Of a stretch of DNA of 44,310 bases, positions 24,401 to 32,678 are shown piece by piece. Position numbers and translations under genes: made by a program. Position 1 is the first letter of the stretch; every line of letters starts with the position of its first letter. The notes beneath the pieces were generated by a model that worked only from the letters and a program-made list of their open reading frames with translations, was not told where the DNA came from and searched no databases. Source of the DNA: a virus; the IMG/VR virus record IMGVR_UViG_3300029892_000005, positions 1 to 44,310 of that record. The stretch is one strand, 5' to 3'.

Positions 24401-24895
24401 GTCTAGTACGGCATTGGCGACATAGGCAATGTCGCGGTACGCCAGCGCCTCGGTCGGATGGGCAGTAGTCAAATAGCTCCAGGCGTTCTGCACAGACGAG
24501 CCTACGAAGAGCGAGCCAACATCGCCAATACCGACCTTGTCCTTGTCCTTCCAAACCTGACCTATGCCTGCGATTTGGCCCCAGCACAAGGCAAGCATCG
24601 TTGCTGCGGTGTAGGTGTAAGTAGTATTGGTCTGAGTGATCGTTCCACCGCCACCCCCACCGCCACCTCCTTTACCGCCCCCGCCACCCCCAGTGCTAGT
24701 AGTCGTCGACGTGGTATGCGCGATCGCTCTAAAGTCGTCATACCAGATCATATTGCCAGGAATGCGGTTGGTGCCCCAAACAACAGGCACCGCTAGACCG
24801 TAAGCCGAGGTCTGGATTCGCAGGTTGAGTACCCGCGGCTCCTCGTGACTGACGGTCGTGTTCTGTGCGCCCCCGCTATCGCCACCAAAGCTCAT
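21431..24895 (-). CDS. J-like tail tip / central fiber protein
   Basis: 1,154 residues, the largest gene. The N-terminus has VPVVWGTNRIPGNMIWY, usual for J-type hub proteins, then a Gly-run of 15 Gly and one Lys (residues 69-84), followed by GQIAGIGQVWKDKDKVGIG. The middle (~250-430) is the hub region; ~640-740 shows fibronectin type III-like strands; the C-terminal part has SVTTDNLVAGSVTAAKI and AGTIINDAAGHIRGGQ, common in host-specificity proteins, and ends in a beta-sandwich-like domain that may bind the receptor. Starts by overlap with the NlpC/P60 gene. Confidence 0.88.
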   Translation of the reverse strand: MSFGGDSGGAQNTTVSHEEPRVLNLRIQTSAYGLAVPVVWGTNRIPGNMIWYDDFRAIAHTTSTTTSTGGGGGGKGGGGGGGGGTITQTNTTYTYTAATMLALCWGQIAGIGQVWKDKDKVGIGDVGSLFVGSSVQNAWSYLTTAHPTEALAYRDIAYVANAVLDLGSNGSISQYGFEIQGRQIYGSGVVDALPKDIVIDALSNARLGVAFPSDSLGDLTNWANYCKASKFFLSPAVSAQTSAHEFFKDILDATNSEVVWSEGLVKVIPYGDAAVTSSYGSWTPDMTPLYDLDDDDFCPAKGEDPVRIIRKSPADAYNQVQVEYLSRANEYNVTPVERKDQANIEQFGLRAQAVRKLHLICRDDTAGNIADILLRRALYIRNEFEFELSWKYGLLEPMDLVTITDLPQGLDRQLVRIIEVVEKEDGSISIRAEEVPGVTASAAEIDGEVSGGFSVDFNVSPGNTNAPVFFEPPLALTDTPQVWLAMSGGANWGGAEIWLSMDGSSYGRAGTVFGSSKHGVITAALPVGLDPDLANTLKVDLSISGGTLVGGTQLDRDLYNTLAYVGGELVSYQTATLTGPSAYDLASLRRGAYGTTIVNHASGATFVRCDAGVFKLPYTPDYVGKTIYVKLRSFNIYGGGIQDLESLTPYTYTVLGAPIGSVSNLVLEQPFNGPDCAIKWGAYLGASSYRVEVYSGLTLRRSVSNLTAPRYTYTLDAALADGGAARSLEFRVYAVNATGESSAPAILAAVNTQIGLPVGIAVASALTSISVFAEPPTALDYAGTLVWMSTTTGFTPDSLSLVYDGADNYCNLLDLDPNETYYIRMAHYDIFGKDNLSISSEYNANTNSFSGGVEIVSTLPTVGNYEGRIVFLTTDGKLYRYYLGAWTKAVATGDLTGQIVNGQLAANSVTTDNLVAGSVTAAKIAVSTLAAIQAYLGTVYAGTIINDAAGHIRGGQVAFNAGAGYWLGYDTVDGKYKFSLANPSDDSLTFDETGLRITGNLTINSVADSQLIVNNDFAVGLTNWNIVVAEQVNGSWTSETYNSSVQAKFTGTAPGATGAIECRKFAVVAGESFAFSMQVTAPANDANISVFLQYSTDPAFVGDYLYGGAGVLSMELLTQFVPALTDPQTFTLNDVVPVGAVWANIMLLVLEDIV

Positions 24896-25323
24896 TGTTC
24901 AGTCCTCCACGCATTAGGGCGCCAAAACCGGCGCGGCCTCGCTGACAGCTTGCCCATGTCGCCTTCCTCGTAGACCACCCCTACACCGACTCGCGAGTGG
25001 ATGATCAACGGCCAGTCGACGACAATGCCTCCATGAGCAAAAGAGCGCCCCACACGGTAGAGAACTGCGTCGCCCGGCAACGGTGTTTCGATCTCGAAGG
25101 CATGCTTCTCCACATAGGACAGGAGGCGCTCGTCGTCCCGGTGCAGCATGAAGTCGGGAGGATAGTCCTCCACGTCCATTACCGGCACCACCCCCGCCTC
25201 ATTGTAGACCGCCAACAGGAACATGGCACAATCAACACCAGCCCCACGCACCATAGCGCGATGGTGGTACGGTGTCTTGAGCCACAGTTTGGCCACTTCA
25301 AGAACATGCTCACGGGTAGTCAT
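24892..25323 (-). CDS. NlpC/P60-type tail peptidase
   Basis: 143 residues. Catalytic Cys32 in GAGVDCAMFL, His97 in FAHGGIVVDW and a third polar residue region at IIHSRVG (His109). Such tail-associated peptidases cut cell-wall peptides during DNA entry or assist tail tip assembly (lambda K-like). Linked by ATGA overlaps to the genes on each side. Confidence 0.87.
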   Translation of the reverse strand: MTTREHVLEVAKLWLKTPYHHRAMVRGAGVDCAMFLLAVYNEAGVVPVMDVEDYPPDFMLHRDDERLLSYVEKHAFEIETPLPGDAVLYRVGRSFAHGGIVVDWPLIIHSRVGVGVVYEEGDMGKLSARPRRFWRPNAWRTEQ

Positions 25324-26174
25324 AGTCCAGTCTCCGGCATCGGCACAAAGGGGAATCCTTTGAAGTTGGCCTTGTTGTTGAATCGCGAGGCGCAGGTGGC
25401 CACGGTTTTGTCGCAGCCTGGGTAGGCGGTAAAGGTGTCGCCTACTGCGGGTTGGTATTGCAAGGGGTAGGCGAGGTCGATGATGCCTGGCGAATAGTTC
25501 TTGATGGTCCTCGTCACACTGGAGTTGGGGCCGGAGGAAAAAGTGATCGTCCCGCCCGAGAAGTAGCCGGCGGCCGGTGTCAACGAGCAGAGCAGGCGCG
25601 TCTTGGTGCTGCCACTATTGACACTGGTGCCTACTCCCCAAGCTGACTTCGTCAAACTGCAAGCAGTGTCGAACAGAGTATTGGTGCAGCTCGCCTGGTA
25701 GAGGATGCGCGGGAACTGGACGTTGAGCAGCTCGAGATCAGACGCGACAACCAATTCCGCTTTCGAGCGGCTGTTACTGGTCTCAGACACGCGCCCTTTG
25801 AACAAGATCACAGGATCGATCGAGGTGTCTCCAGGCGTAGCCATGTAGAGCCGCTGAAGCAGTATGCGAGCGCCGTCGAACATGCCGGAGGCTACGGCCT
25901 GCATCATCGGCACACCGAGGACGGTATGAGTTTCACTCGCATAGATGGTGAGGGTCAAGGAATCCACCTCCACCCCGCGCACTGTACGAATGGTCTCGCG
26001 CTCGAGGATAGAGCCGCCTGGGTAGAACGTCAGTCCGCCCACTACTAGCGCTAGGTCATAGTTCGTATAGCGCAGTTGGGTGCCGCCGATCAAGGTGATC
26101 GTGTAGAGATCGGCCATGACGACCTTTGTCGCTGTGGCCAACAAACTGATCAAGGCAGGGGATGCAGTTTTCAT
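25320..26174 (-). CDS. DUF2163 / BR0599-type tail tip protein
   Basis: 284 residues. MKTASPALISLLA, LTFYPGGSILERETIR and VEVDSLTLTIYA at the N-terminus and the C-terminal AYPGCDKTVATCASRFNNKANFKGFP (quoted in pieces: YPGCDKTVATCASRF then NNKANFKGFP) identify the DUF2163/BR0599 family, found between DUF2460 and NlpC/P60 genes in siphoviruses and gene transfer agents. Thought to be part of the baseplate hub (lambda L-like, Fe-S binding in some; Cys pairs are present here). Confidence 0.88.
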   Translation of the reverse strand: MKTASPALISLLATATKVVMADLYTITLIGGTQLRYTNYDLALVVGGLTFYPGGSILERETIRTVRGVEVDSLTLTIYASETHTVLGVPMMQAVASGMFDGARILLQRLYMATPGDTSIDPVILFKGRVSETSNSRSKAELVVASDLELLNVQFPRILYQASCTNTLFDTACSLTKSAWGVGTSVNSGSTKTRLLCSLTPAAGYFSGGTITFSSGPNSSVTRTIKNYSPGIIDLAYPLQYQPAVGDTFTAYPGCDKTVATCASRFNNKANFKGFPFVPMPETGL

Positions 26175-26770
26175 ACCTTCACACTCCGTAGTTCAACCTT
26201 CTTCGCTTCCCACAGTTGGTACAAGAAACGATCAAAGTCGATCGAGTCCTTCTTGAACCTCACTCGCTGGTAGTACTCGCCGCTCCATTTCAGAGTATGC
26301 CCTGCGGTAGGCGGTGTGGTAAAGGATACCATGCCTGTTGCAGAAATGGTATAGTCGGCGGTCACGACCAACAGGACGTCGTTCTTGTAGAGCTGCGGCG
26401 TTCCTTTGACATCGTAGACCGGCTCAATGAAACCACCAAAGGATTTCAGCAATTGGAAGTTGGACTGAGAGCCATTCCCCGTGCCAAACTGGTACAGGGT
26501 AGCGACACTGTCGTCGGGAACAAGGAACAGGAAATCGTCCCACGCACCGCGGCGCGAGTTGAAGAAGCCAACAATAGATTGCAGCTCACCAAACGAGGAG
26601 GCGGCGCGCAGGAACTCATAGCTCAACGTGAAGTCCCACAAGGGGTAGGCCATGTAGCTGTTGCGTACCTCCCTGCCGCTGACGGATTCCTTGATTCCAG
26701 TCTTCCACAGCGGGGCACGAGTGACCTTCATATGGAGACCAGGCAAATCTGGATAGACAGCATTGCTCAT
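26171..26770 (-). CDS. DUF2460-type distal tail protein
   Basis: 199 residues. YMAYPLWDFTLSYEFL, FFNSRRGAWDDFLFLVPDD and RVRFKKDSIDFDRF fit the DUF2460 family, the distal tail/baseplate hub protein following the tape measure gene. The C-terminal LWEAKKVELRSVKV is the usual end. ATGA overlap with the next gene. Confidence 0.87.
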   Translation of the reverse strand: MSNAVYPDLPGLHMKVTRAPLWKTGIKESVSGREVRNSYMAYPLWDFTLSYEFLRAASSFGELQSIVGFFNSRRGAWDDFLFLVPDDSVATLYQFGTGNGSQSNFQLLKSFGGFIEPVYDVKGTPQLYKNDVLLVVTADYTISATGMVSFTTPPTAGHTLKWSGEYYQRVRFKKDSIDFDRFLYQLWEAKKVELRSVKV

Positions 26771-26776
26771 TTGTTC

Positions 26777-29287
26777 TTACCCCGCTGACGTAAAGTTTCG
26801 AGCCATCCGACGCAAGCCTGGCGCAAGATTGTGGGACTCGCGCTTCAGGTAGTCGCGGAAGGAGCGAGCGTCGATGGCGTTGATCTGGTATGTATCACCG
26901 CCGCCGCCAGCGCCGCCACCTGAGGCCATGTCACGCACCGCTTGCGCTTCTTGGGCAGGCAGCACCATTTCCTTCTTGTGGATCTGCATCATCTGGTCGC
27001 CAGGGACTTCCCACCAGCCACCTTCCGCTGACGCCATTACCATCGGAGCGTAGGCCATTGCCGCAGCGTAGTCCATTGCACCTGCCGCTGGCGCAATCTG
27101 CCAACCGATTAACGGGATAGCAGCCGCTGACGCAACACCGGCGGCGCCGGCTACCGCCGCGTAGGCCGCAATAGAACCGGCGGCCGCCATCTTCTGCGCT
27201 GCCTGGGAAGCGAGCGCCGCCATAGTGTCGGTCGCCGTCCGAGTCGCGGTCTCGGTCTTGTGAAAGATGGTCATGAGGATCTGCCGCTTCATCCAATCGG
27301 CCACGATCTGAACGCCCATCGAAACGAACTGCCCCACAATGGCGGTGCCGATGTTGGCCAAAGCCTTTTGCATGGTGGTGGTACCAAGGATGATGCCTTT
27401 GACGCTAGTCTCCACTGCGCCTGTAATCGCCCCCAATACACTGTCCCACGTCTTTTTGGTCTCCAGCGCTTGCATCTGCTGGTTCTTCTCGACGCGGAGG
27501 TTGTACTCGAAGTCCAGCCTCTCCTTCTCGTTCAAGATGCGTTGATGCTCCAACAAGTCTTCCTCGGCCAGGATTGCTTTGCGGTCAAGGAGCTCGCGCT
27601 TCATCTGGTACTCACGCTCGTCGACCTCGGCTAGCGCCCGCAGCCTGTCCTCCTGAGACAGGAACGTCATCTGCGCTTCGTAATCGATACGCTGACGCTC
27701 GCTTTGAATCCGGAGGTCGTTCAGCGAGCCTTGGTGGTTGAGGATCTGTTCAGCGATACGCTTCTGCTCGTCGGCCAGCTCCTGAACTGCCTTGACCTTC
27801 TCCTTCTCTGCTGCGCGGAACTGCTTGGAGTCCTCCCCGTAGATAGTCTTCATCAAAGCGACCTTCGCTTCGACGATCTTCACCACCTCGGCCTTGTTCT
27901 TCGATACCGCTTCCTTCTGTTGGTCCAAGTTAGCGATGGCGTCCTTGAGTTCTTCCTGAGCGACCTTGCGGTTGGTTGAGGCCAACTCATGTTCGGCTTT
28001 CTGACGGTCCTTCGATCCTACATCCGCTAGCTTGACCTTCTCTTCCCAGAACGCCTGTTCCGCTTTCAACTCCAAACCGCGGTAGACGTCGGCCGCATCT
28101 TTCATTGCTTGCAGCTCAGCCTTCCACTCGTCGAACTGACCGTTGTCCTTGGCTGTCTTCCCAGGCTTGTCTTTCTCCGTCCACGATTTGGTGCCTGTCT
28201 TGGCTGAGTCCTGCGAGCCATCAGGCAAGAACAGGTCATGGACATACTTGTTGGTCTTCTCGGCTTCGACACCGATCTTCGCTAAAGCGCCGGCGACAGA
28301 GTTCCCAACGTCGACATACCCCTTCTTCAGCGCCGAAGCGGCACCGCTGAAATCCCCTTGCACGAACTTGGACAGCGCAGTGAAAGCGCCACCAAGGTGG
28401 TCGCCGATCCCTTTACCGAGACCTATAGCTAGTTCCCAAATGGTGATGAGGCCTAGCCGCAAGTAGGACATGAATGCAAGCACGCCCCCAATAGCTCCTT
28501 TGAGCACCACAAAGGCGTAAGGAAGCACATCGCGCACAATCTGCGCGAGGTCGGTCAGGATGGGGATCAACATCCGTCCGATGGTGACGAACATAGCTTC
28601 GAGGGCAGCGCCTAGGTCGTTGGTCGTCAGCTCAAACTTGCGAGCGGCTTCCACGTCCTGCTGGGTCATTACTGCACCGAAGTCCTCGAGGGTATTCATC
28701 CCGCCCTCAAGCAGCTCGTTGGTCAGTTCAAGGAACTTGCCGAGATCCTGCGTCCCACGCCCCAGTAGCTCGGTCGCGGCCAACTGACGATCGGTGCCCT
28801 CCTTGTATTGCTTGAGCGCCCCCACCACGTTCATGATGAGGTCTTTGCCACTAAGGAGTTGGTTGTTCGAGTCGCGAGTGGCGACCCCCATCTGATTGAA
28901 CCGCTCCTCATTCTCACGAAGGCGCATGGTCATGCGCTGCGCCATGCCGCCAAACTGCTCGGCAGACATGCCCACGTCGTCGAGGGAAGCGCGGAGGGCA
29001 GAGGTCTCGGCCTTGGTCGTCCCCAGCTGCTCGGACAGGGCGCGAACCTGGTCTGCCGACTGCTGATAGTCTCCGATGGTTCGTTTCAGTGCGGCGCCCA
29101 AGCCAGACAGTACCTGTTGGGTCAGCGCTTGCATGACCCCCGAAACTGCACCAGCAACTGTTGCAAGGCCGGTCATGCTGCCGGACATAGCAGAAACCGC
29201 CCCCTGGACTACGGAGGCGGCATTCCGCATGCCTTCTTCAACCCCTTCGGTCTGTGCTCCTACCTTGACATCTACTTGGTCAGTCAT
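26777..29287 (-). CDS. tail tape measure protein
   Basis: About 836 residues. Long helical and coiled-coil sequence (~400-640, Lys/Glu/Gln-rich), a first hydrophobic segment near 235-285 (PYAFVVLKGAIGGVLAF) and a second Ala-rich one near 695-760, then the typical C-terminal MQIHKKEMVLPAQEA and Gly-rich loop. It sets tail length and may enter the membrane during DNA ejection. Two adjacent ATGs exist (29,290 and 29,287); the second is better spaced from GGGAGG. It overlaps the end of the frameshifted GT chaperone. Confidence 0.9.
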   Translation of the reverse strand: MTDQVDVKVGAQTEGVEEGMRNAASVVQGAVSAMSGSMTGLATVAGAVSGVMQALTQQVLSGLGAALKRTIGDYQQSADQVRALSEQLGTTKAETSALRASLDDVGMSAEQFGGMAQRMTMRLRENEERFNQMGVATRDSNNQLLSGKDLIMNVVGALKQYKEGTDRQLAATELLGRGTQDLGKFLELTNELLEGGMNTLEDFGAVMTQQDVEAARKFELTTNDLGAALEAMFVTIGRMLIPILTDLAQIVRDVLPYAFVVLKGAIGGVLAFMSYLRLGLITIWELAIGLGKGIGDHLGGAFTALSKFVQGDFSGAASALKKGYVDVGNSVAGALAKIGVEAEKTNKYVHDLFLPDGSQDSAKTGTKSWTEKDKPGKTAKDNGQFDEWKAELQAMKDAADVYRGLELKAEQAFWEEKVKLADVGSKDRQKAEHELASTNRKVAQEELKDAIANLDQQKEAVSKNKAEVVKIVEAKVALMKTIYGEDSKQFRAAEKEKVKAVQELADEQKRIAEQILNHQGSLNDLRIQSERQRIDYEAQMTFLSQEDRLRALAEVDEREYQMKRELLDRKAILAEEDLLEHQRILNEKERLDFEYNLRVEKNQQMQALETKKTWDSVLGAITGAVETSVKGIILGTTTMQKALANIGTAIVGQFVSMGVQIVADWMKRQILMTIFHKTETATRTATDTMAALASQAAQKMAAAGSIAAYAAVAGAAGVASAAAIPLIGWQIAPAAGAMDYAAAMAYAPMVMASAEGGWWEVPGDQMMQIHKKEMVLPAQEAQAVRDMASGGGAGGGGDTYQINAIDARSFRDYLKRESHNLAPGLRRMARNFTSAG

Positions 29288-29870
29288 CATCCACCTCCCG
29301 AAAGCGATTGCGCTGCTGCTACGAACTCGTCAAGGGATGCTTCTTTGTCTTTCCTGGAGCCCTTGAACCCCATCCAGGAAGCTACAAGTTTATGAACAGG
29401 AGGCCACTCCCTCCAATACTCTACGAGAACCAGGTAGCGAGGGATGGTCATATTGTCGTCGATGTACTCCCACGACCATCCCGTACTCGCAATCAGATCT
29501 GCGTAGAGGGTATCCCAGCTAAAGGGACACCATCGCCGGCACCCCCTTCGCCGAGCAGCTTGCGGAAGCCCGAGACGCCCATGACGGCGTTGACCACAGG
29601 CAGCACATTGCTGAGGTCAATCAGGTCTTCGAGATCGTCGCGCGACAGCTGCGGATAGTTACGGGACAGGGCAGCATGGACGACGGTGATCAGGGCGTTG
29701 AACTTCTCCTGGGTTTCGCCAGGCCGGATGTCTCCGGAGCCCATGAGCTTGATCTGCGGCTCCAGGTTTCGGATCTGCTTGAATGTGAGGGGCGGGACGA
29801 CGAACTCGCGGTCACCAATCGTGACCTTGTCGCCGGGGAATCGCGGGGCTTGGTTTTCGGGGCTTTGCAT
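29287..29870 (-). CDS. tail assembly chaperone GT (long product by -1 frameshift)
   Basis: The G frame (stop at 29,493) continues in the -1 frame as an open, well-formed ORF of about 85 residues ending at 29,287. The extension reads SWDTLYADLIASTGWSW, then EYWREWPPVHKLVASWMG and a charged, helical end. It has no start codon of its own near its beginning, and it lies exactly between G and the tape measure gene, as in lambda G/GT and most siphoviruses. The GT form would link the tape measure to the major tail protein. Verified by reading the minus strand through the whole interval. Confidence 0.82.
29493..29870 (-). CDS. tail assembly chaperone G (short product)
   Basis: 125 residues. FVVPPLTFKQIRNLEPQIK is the typical start of this chaperone family; the rest is helical and acidic. 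It coats the tape measure protein during tail assembly. Located between the major tail protein and tape measure genes. Confidence 0.87.
   Translation of the reverse strand: MQSPENQAPRFPGDKVTIGDREFVVPPLTFKQIRNLEPQIKLMGSGDIRPGETQEKFNALITVVHAALSRNYPQLSRDDLEDLIDLSNVLPVVNAVMGVSGFRKLLGEGGAGDGVPLAGIPSTQI
29541..29549 (-). promoter_or_regulatory. probable -1 ribosomal frameshift site
   Basis: On the minus strand the sequence is GAAGGGGGTGCC with codons GAA GGG GGT. A one-base backward slip on the five-G run gives GGG then the -1 frame TGC CGG. It is not a perfect X-XXY-YYZ heptamer, but homopolymeric G slips are plausible. The -1 frame is also open upstream, so the exact slip point needs testing. 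Confidence 0.6.
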
Positions 29871-29901
29871 GGTTTGAGGCTCCTAGGGTAGGGGTAGGCA
29901 T

Positions 29902-29953
29902 CCCCCTGCGCCCGAAAACCCGTTGTAGGGGCTATACGAGGGGCGCAGGGGTA
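29902..29953 (-). terminator. stem-loop after the major tail protein gene, holding element copy D
   Basis: CCCCTGCGCCC and its complement GGGCGCAGGGG flank an inner sequence which on the minus strand reads ATAGCCCCTACAACGGGTTTT, a degenerate copy of the dispersed element. It lies between the major tail protein stop and gene G, where partial termination would lower expression of chaperones relative to tail subunits. Confidence 0.55.
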
Positions 29954-29958
29954 TGGAA

Positions 29959-30720
29959 TTACTCGGAAACAGCCAGCGTCAACACCTTGCCGGTCGAATC
30001 CGCAAAGGCCGAGAAGTCAAACTCCGGCACCATGAAGTCGTCCAGCTTGGTCGGGAAGGTGAGCTTCGTGCCCACGCATTGCGGCAGGGTGAGGATCAAG
30101 CTCTTGCCGCTGTAGGGCGCGTAGAGCTCGGCCTTGAACGTCGGCACATAGCCCATAGGCTGGTTCATGACGTCGATCTTCTTGGCCGCCGCACTGGTGG
30201 CCGTGTATTGGAAGTTGATGAACACGGTCTGCGTGGTATCGGCGGCCGCGAACGTATAGACACCGGCGGCCACGCTGTACTGGCCAGTCGCAGGGGCTGA
30301 CGCCACACGAGTCATCGGAGTACCGTTGGAGTTGATCACGCCCAGGTCCTGCGTCCAGGTGCCAGACGACGGAACGGTCGGCGTGATCGTGTAAGGTGTA
30401 CCAGGAATGGCAGCGCCAGTGGTGTCAATGTAGTCCGAGGTCAGCGTACCCGAGGACAGCGTCTGGCCGAAGAACAGGCTGTTATAGGCCGCACCAAAGA
30501 TCTGTGCGAACTTGGCCTTGCCTGTCACCTTGCCCTTGGAACGGCCAACGGCCACCGGGTACTGGTTCTGGCCGAAGAGTTCCTTCACGTCAAAGGACAG
30601 CTCGACCGAGCACTCCTGCAGGGTGCCGAATTTGATCGGCGTGGGGTTGGAAATAGTGTTACCGACGGCGTCCGTGAGAGGGATGCCCCACAGGGTGCCG
30701 GAACCGAACGAGTATTGCAT
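29959..30720 (-). CDS. major tail tube protein
   Basis: 253 residues, beta-rich and Gly/Thr/Ser-rich. KFGTLQECSVELSFDVKELFGQNQYP is split as KFGTLQECSVELSFD and VKELFGQNQYPVAVGRSKGK, which with GKAKFAQIFGAAYNSLFFG is usual for tail tube proteins of this type. Residues ~100-170 may be an inserted surface domain. Positioned upstream of G/GT and tape measure. Confidence 0.85.
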   Translation of the reverse strand: MQYSFGSGTLWGIPLTDAVGNTISNPTPIKFGTLQECSVELSFDVKELFGQNQYPVAVGRSKGKVTGKAKFAQIFGAAYNSLFFGQTLSSGTLTSDYIDTTGAAIPGTPYTITPTVPSSGTWTQDLGVINSNGTPMTRVASAPATGQYSVAAGVYTFAAADTTQTVFINFQYTATSAAAKKIDVMNQPMGYVPTFKAELYAPYSGKSLILTLPQCVGTKLTFPTKLDDFMVPEFDFSAFADSTGKVLTLAVSE

Positions 30721-30731
30721 GATGAAACCTC

Positions 30732-31163
30732 CTATTGCGGAACAAACATAGTCACGGGAATGATGACGACAGCCTGGTCTCCCAGGACGCCTTCATCGGT
30801 TTCGATTTGGCCGTCGATACGGCACCGCTCAACAAGGCCGTTCAGCGTTTGCTCGCCGATGTGACCTGGAGGAACGAGTTTGTTGACGATCGCATCGATG
30901 AGCGGGTTGAGCAGGCTCATCGGCACGACGGAACGGTCAGCGGAAGTGTTCGCGTACAGCCACAGCTCACAGCGCAGCTCCCACTTGGTCGGGATCTTCG
31001 TCTGCACGATTGCGGTCTCACCCTTCTGCACAAGGAACAGAGCGGGCTGCTGCTCAGCGGACAGATTTGACCAGTGCTCCAAGCGACGGCTGCTGGTGCG
31101 CCAGGTCAGTCCGGTCGTCACAAGGGAGAACAGCGCTTGGTAGATTGTTTCGCGGGTGTTCAT
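30732..31163 (-). CDS. tail terminator / completion protein
   Basis: 143 residues. MNTRETIYQALFSLV at the start, a polar middle, and DAIVNKLVPPG and VVIIPVTMFV at the end match the small proteins encoded between the gp10-like and major tail genes (lambda U/gp11-like), which cap the tail tube. Family assigned by position and pattern. ATGA overlap upstream. Confidence 0.78.
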   Translation of the reverse strand: MNTRETIYQALFSLVTTGLTWRTSSRRLEHWSNLSAEQQPALFLVQKGETAIVQTKIPTKWELRCELWLYANTSADRSVVPMSLLNPLIDAIVNKLVPPGHIGEQTLNGLVERCRIDGQIETDEGVLGDQAVVIIPVTMFVPQ

Positions 31164-31651
31164 TGTGCAGCCCTCACAGTATTGGCAACCGCATTGGTGA
31201 ATTCGTCCCTGATCTGCGGGGCCATGTCGAACAGGGCAGAGCGCAGGAACGACCGCACGGGCAGCTTGACTTGGCGGCTATGGGCTTGCACTTGGATCTT
31301 GCGCGGCTCACGGACGGGCTTGCCCCAGGCCTGCTTCATCATCCTGAGGTGGGCCTTGATCGCCACCGGACCCTCGAAGCCGAACTCATGCACTCGCGCA
31401 TAGCGCACATTAGTACCGACGCGGCCGATCACGCTGGCAGGGTTGTCCTGAACGTCAGCGTGGATGGAGCGGCGCAATGTGCCGGAGCGAACATGGAGGA
31501 CCTGACCAGATAGCTTGCCTTCTTTCACATGTCGCTGAAGGCGTAGGACGATTCGCCAGATCGACTTCTTGAGCTCGCCACGCAGGGTTTGGTTCAGCCC
31601 CTTGACCTTAGCGATGACCCCCTCATGGCCGACGACGGTGCCGTAGATCAC
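31160..31651 (-). CDS. HK97 gp10-like head-tail joining protein
   Basis: 163 residues. VKGLNQTLRGELKKSI, VRSGTLRRSIHAD, VGTNVRYARVHEFG and RSFLRSALFDM are the hallmarks of the HK97 gp10 family. Residues ~85-120 carry an extra basic segment. It overlaps its neighbours by ATGA. Confidence 0.88.
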   Translation of the reverse strand: MIYGTVVGHEGVIAKVKGLNQTLRGELKKSIWRIVLRLQRHVKEGKLSGQVLHVRSGTLRRSIHADVQDNPASVIGRVGTNVRYARVHEFGFEGPVAIKAHLRMMKQAWGKPVREPRKIQVQAHSRQVKLPVRSFLRSALFDMAPQIRDEFTNAVANTVRAAQ

Positions 31652-32202
31652 AGCGGGATCCTCCGCATGTAATTCTTGAGGATGGCGTCAGCAAAAGGTG
31701 TAACCTCCTTGCGAAGGTAGGATGTCGAAGCCCCAGCGAGACCTTCTGAGGACTTGTCCAAGTGTGAGCGCTCGCGGAAGCGAACGGCAACCAGCTCGCA
31801 GCAGCACTGAACGAGATCGGCAGGCACCGCGGCAAAGCCGGCATTGTAGGTCACTGCCACGTTCTGGCAACCGCGCGAGAAGGTGTAGCCAGTGACGAAT
31901 ACACTGTAGCTATCGTGGCGGTAGCCAACATCATTGACATAGGCCGAGGCAGGAATGACCACGCCGTCAATGCTTACGGCTGCGACTGAGACCACTGGGT
32001 ACTGCCGCAGCATCTGCCGCTTACTGCCAGAGCCGTTGTAGGACTCGGTGTAGGTCGCCAGTTTGATGGTGCGGGAGAGCTCGTTTTCGATGAAGGAGCT
32101 AGCTGCCTCGATCAGGCGGCTGAGCAAAGTGTCGTCCTCGCTGCCCTTGTGGGGCAGGTACTCCTTCACTTGAGCGAGAGTCGCGAGATCGTTGGCAGCC
32201 AT
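31648..32202 (-). CDS. head-tail connector, HK97 gp6-like
   Basis: 184 residues. ATLAQVKEYLPHKGSEDDTLLSRLIEAA (first as LAQVKEYLPHKG) with SFIENELSRTI, YTESYNGSGSKRQMLRQYPVV (YNGSG..QMLRQYPV) and the C-terminal AVRFRERSHLDKSSEG are typical. Forms the ring on the portal during head completion. Confidence 0.87.
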   Translation of the reverse strand: MAANDLATLAQVKEYLPHKGSEDDTLLSRLIEAASSFIENELSRTIKLATYTESYNGSGSKRQMLRQYPVVSVAAVSIDGVVIPASAYVNDVGYRHDSYSVFVTGYTFSRGCQNVAVTYNAGFAAVPADLVQCCCELVAVRFRERSHLDKSSEGLAGASTSYLRKEVTPFADAILKNYMRRIPL

Positions 32203-32205
32203 GCC

Positions 32206-32400
32206 TTACTCCTTGATTGCCGGCTTGAGCTTCACGGGAGCGTCTTCCACCACCGTAAAGCCGAGGCCGAAAAGGTTGTCCGGAACCTTGCCTTCCGGCA
32301 GCTCCGGCTTGACCTCGCCATTCGCCACACGGTACGGCACGCCGTCCTGGACGAAGGTGAGTTCTACGTCTTTGGGTCCGACCAGCTTGACGGTTTTCAC
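32206..32400 (-). CDS. small structural-region protein, unknown
   Basis: 64 residues, beginning MKTVKLVGPKDVELTF. Short beta-type protein in the head gene cluster; may be a small decoration or connector accessory. Overlaps the preceding gene by ATGA. Confidence 0.65.
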   Translation of the reverse strand: MKTVKLVGPKDVELTFVQDGVPYRVANGEVKPELPEGKVPDNLFGLGFTVVEDAPVKLKPAIKE

Positions 32401-32609
32401 TTGTCACCGTCCTTGGTCTCTTCCTTGGACTTGGCCTTGCCGGCCAGCTTCGGACGGGCGCCTTCGCCCTTGACTTCGGTGAAGCCGTGAGCCTTCAACT
32501 GCTCGACGGTAGCTGCGCTGGAGACCTCGACCATGCCTTCCTTGTCGACCACCAGCTCTTCGCCGCCAACGGAAATGCTGCACAGATCTTCGGGGGCTTT
32601 CATTTTCAT
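32397..32609 (-). CDS. small structural-region protein, unknown
   Basis: 70 residues; N-terminal SVGGEELVVDKEGMVEVS followed by a helix (ATVEQLKAHGF) and a Lys/Glu-rich tail. Resembles small head proteins encoded after capsid genes. Start has a ribosome site TAAGGAG. Confidence 0.67.
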   Translation of the reverse strand: MKMKAPEDLCSISVGGEELVVDKEGMVEVSSAATVEQLKAHGFTEVKGEGARPKLAGKAKSKEETKDGDK

Positions 32610-32627
32610 CTTGATACTCCTTAAGGA

Positions 32628-32657
32628 AATGGGAAAAGGGAAGGCCCCGAAGGGCCG
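32628..32657 (-). terminator. hairpin after the major capsid gene
   Basis: On the minus strand GGCCC-TTCG-GGGCC forms a stable hairpin, followed by TTCCCTTTTCCC. It lies directly after the capsid stop, where a partial terminator would help set capsid excess. Confidence 0.6.
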
Positions 32658-32678
32658 ACCCTAGTTGCTGCTCACCGT

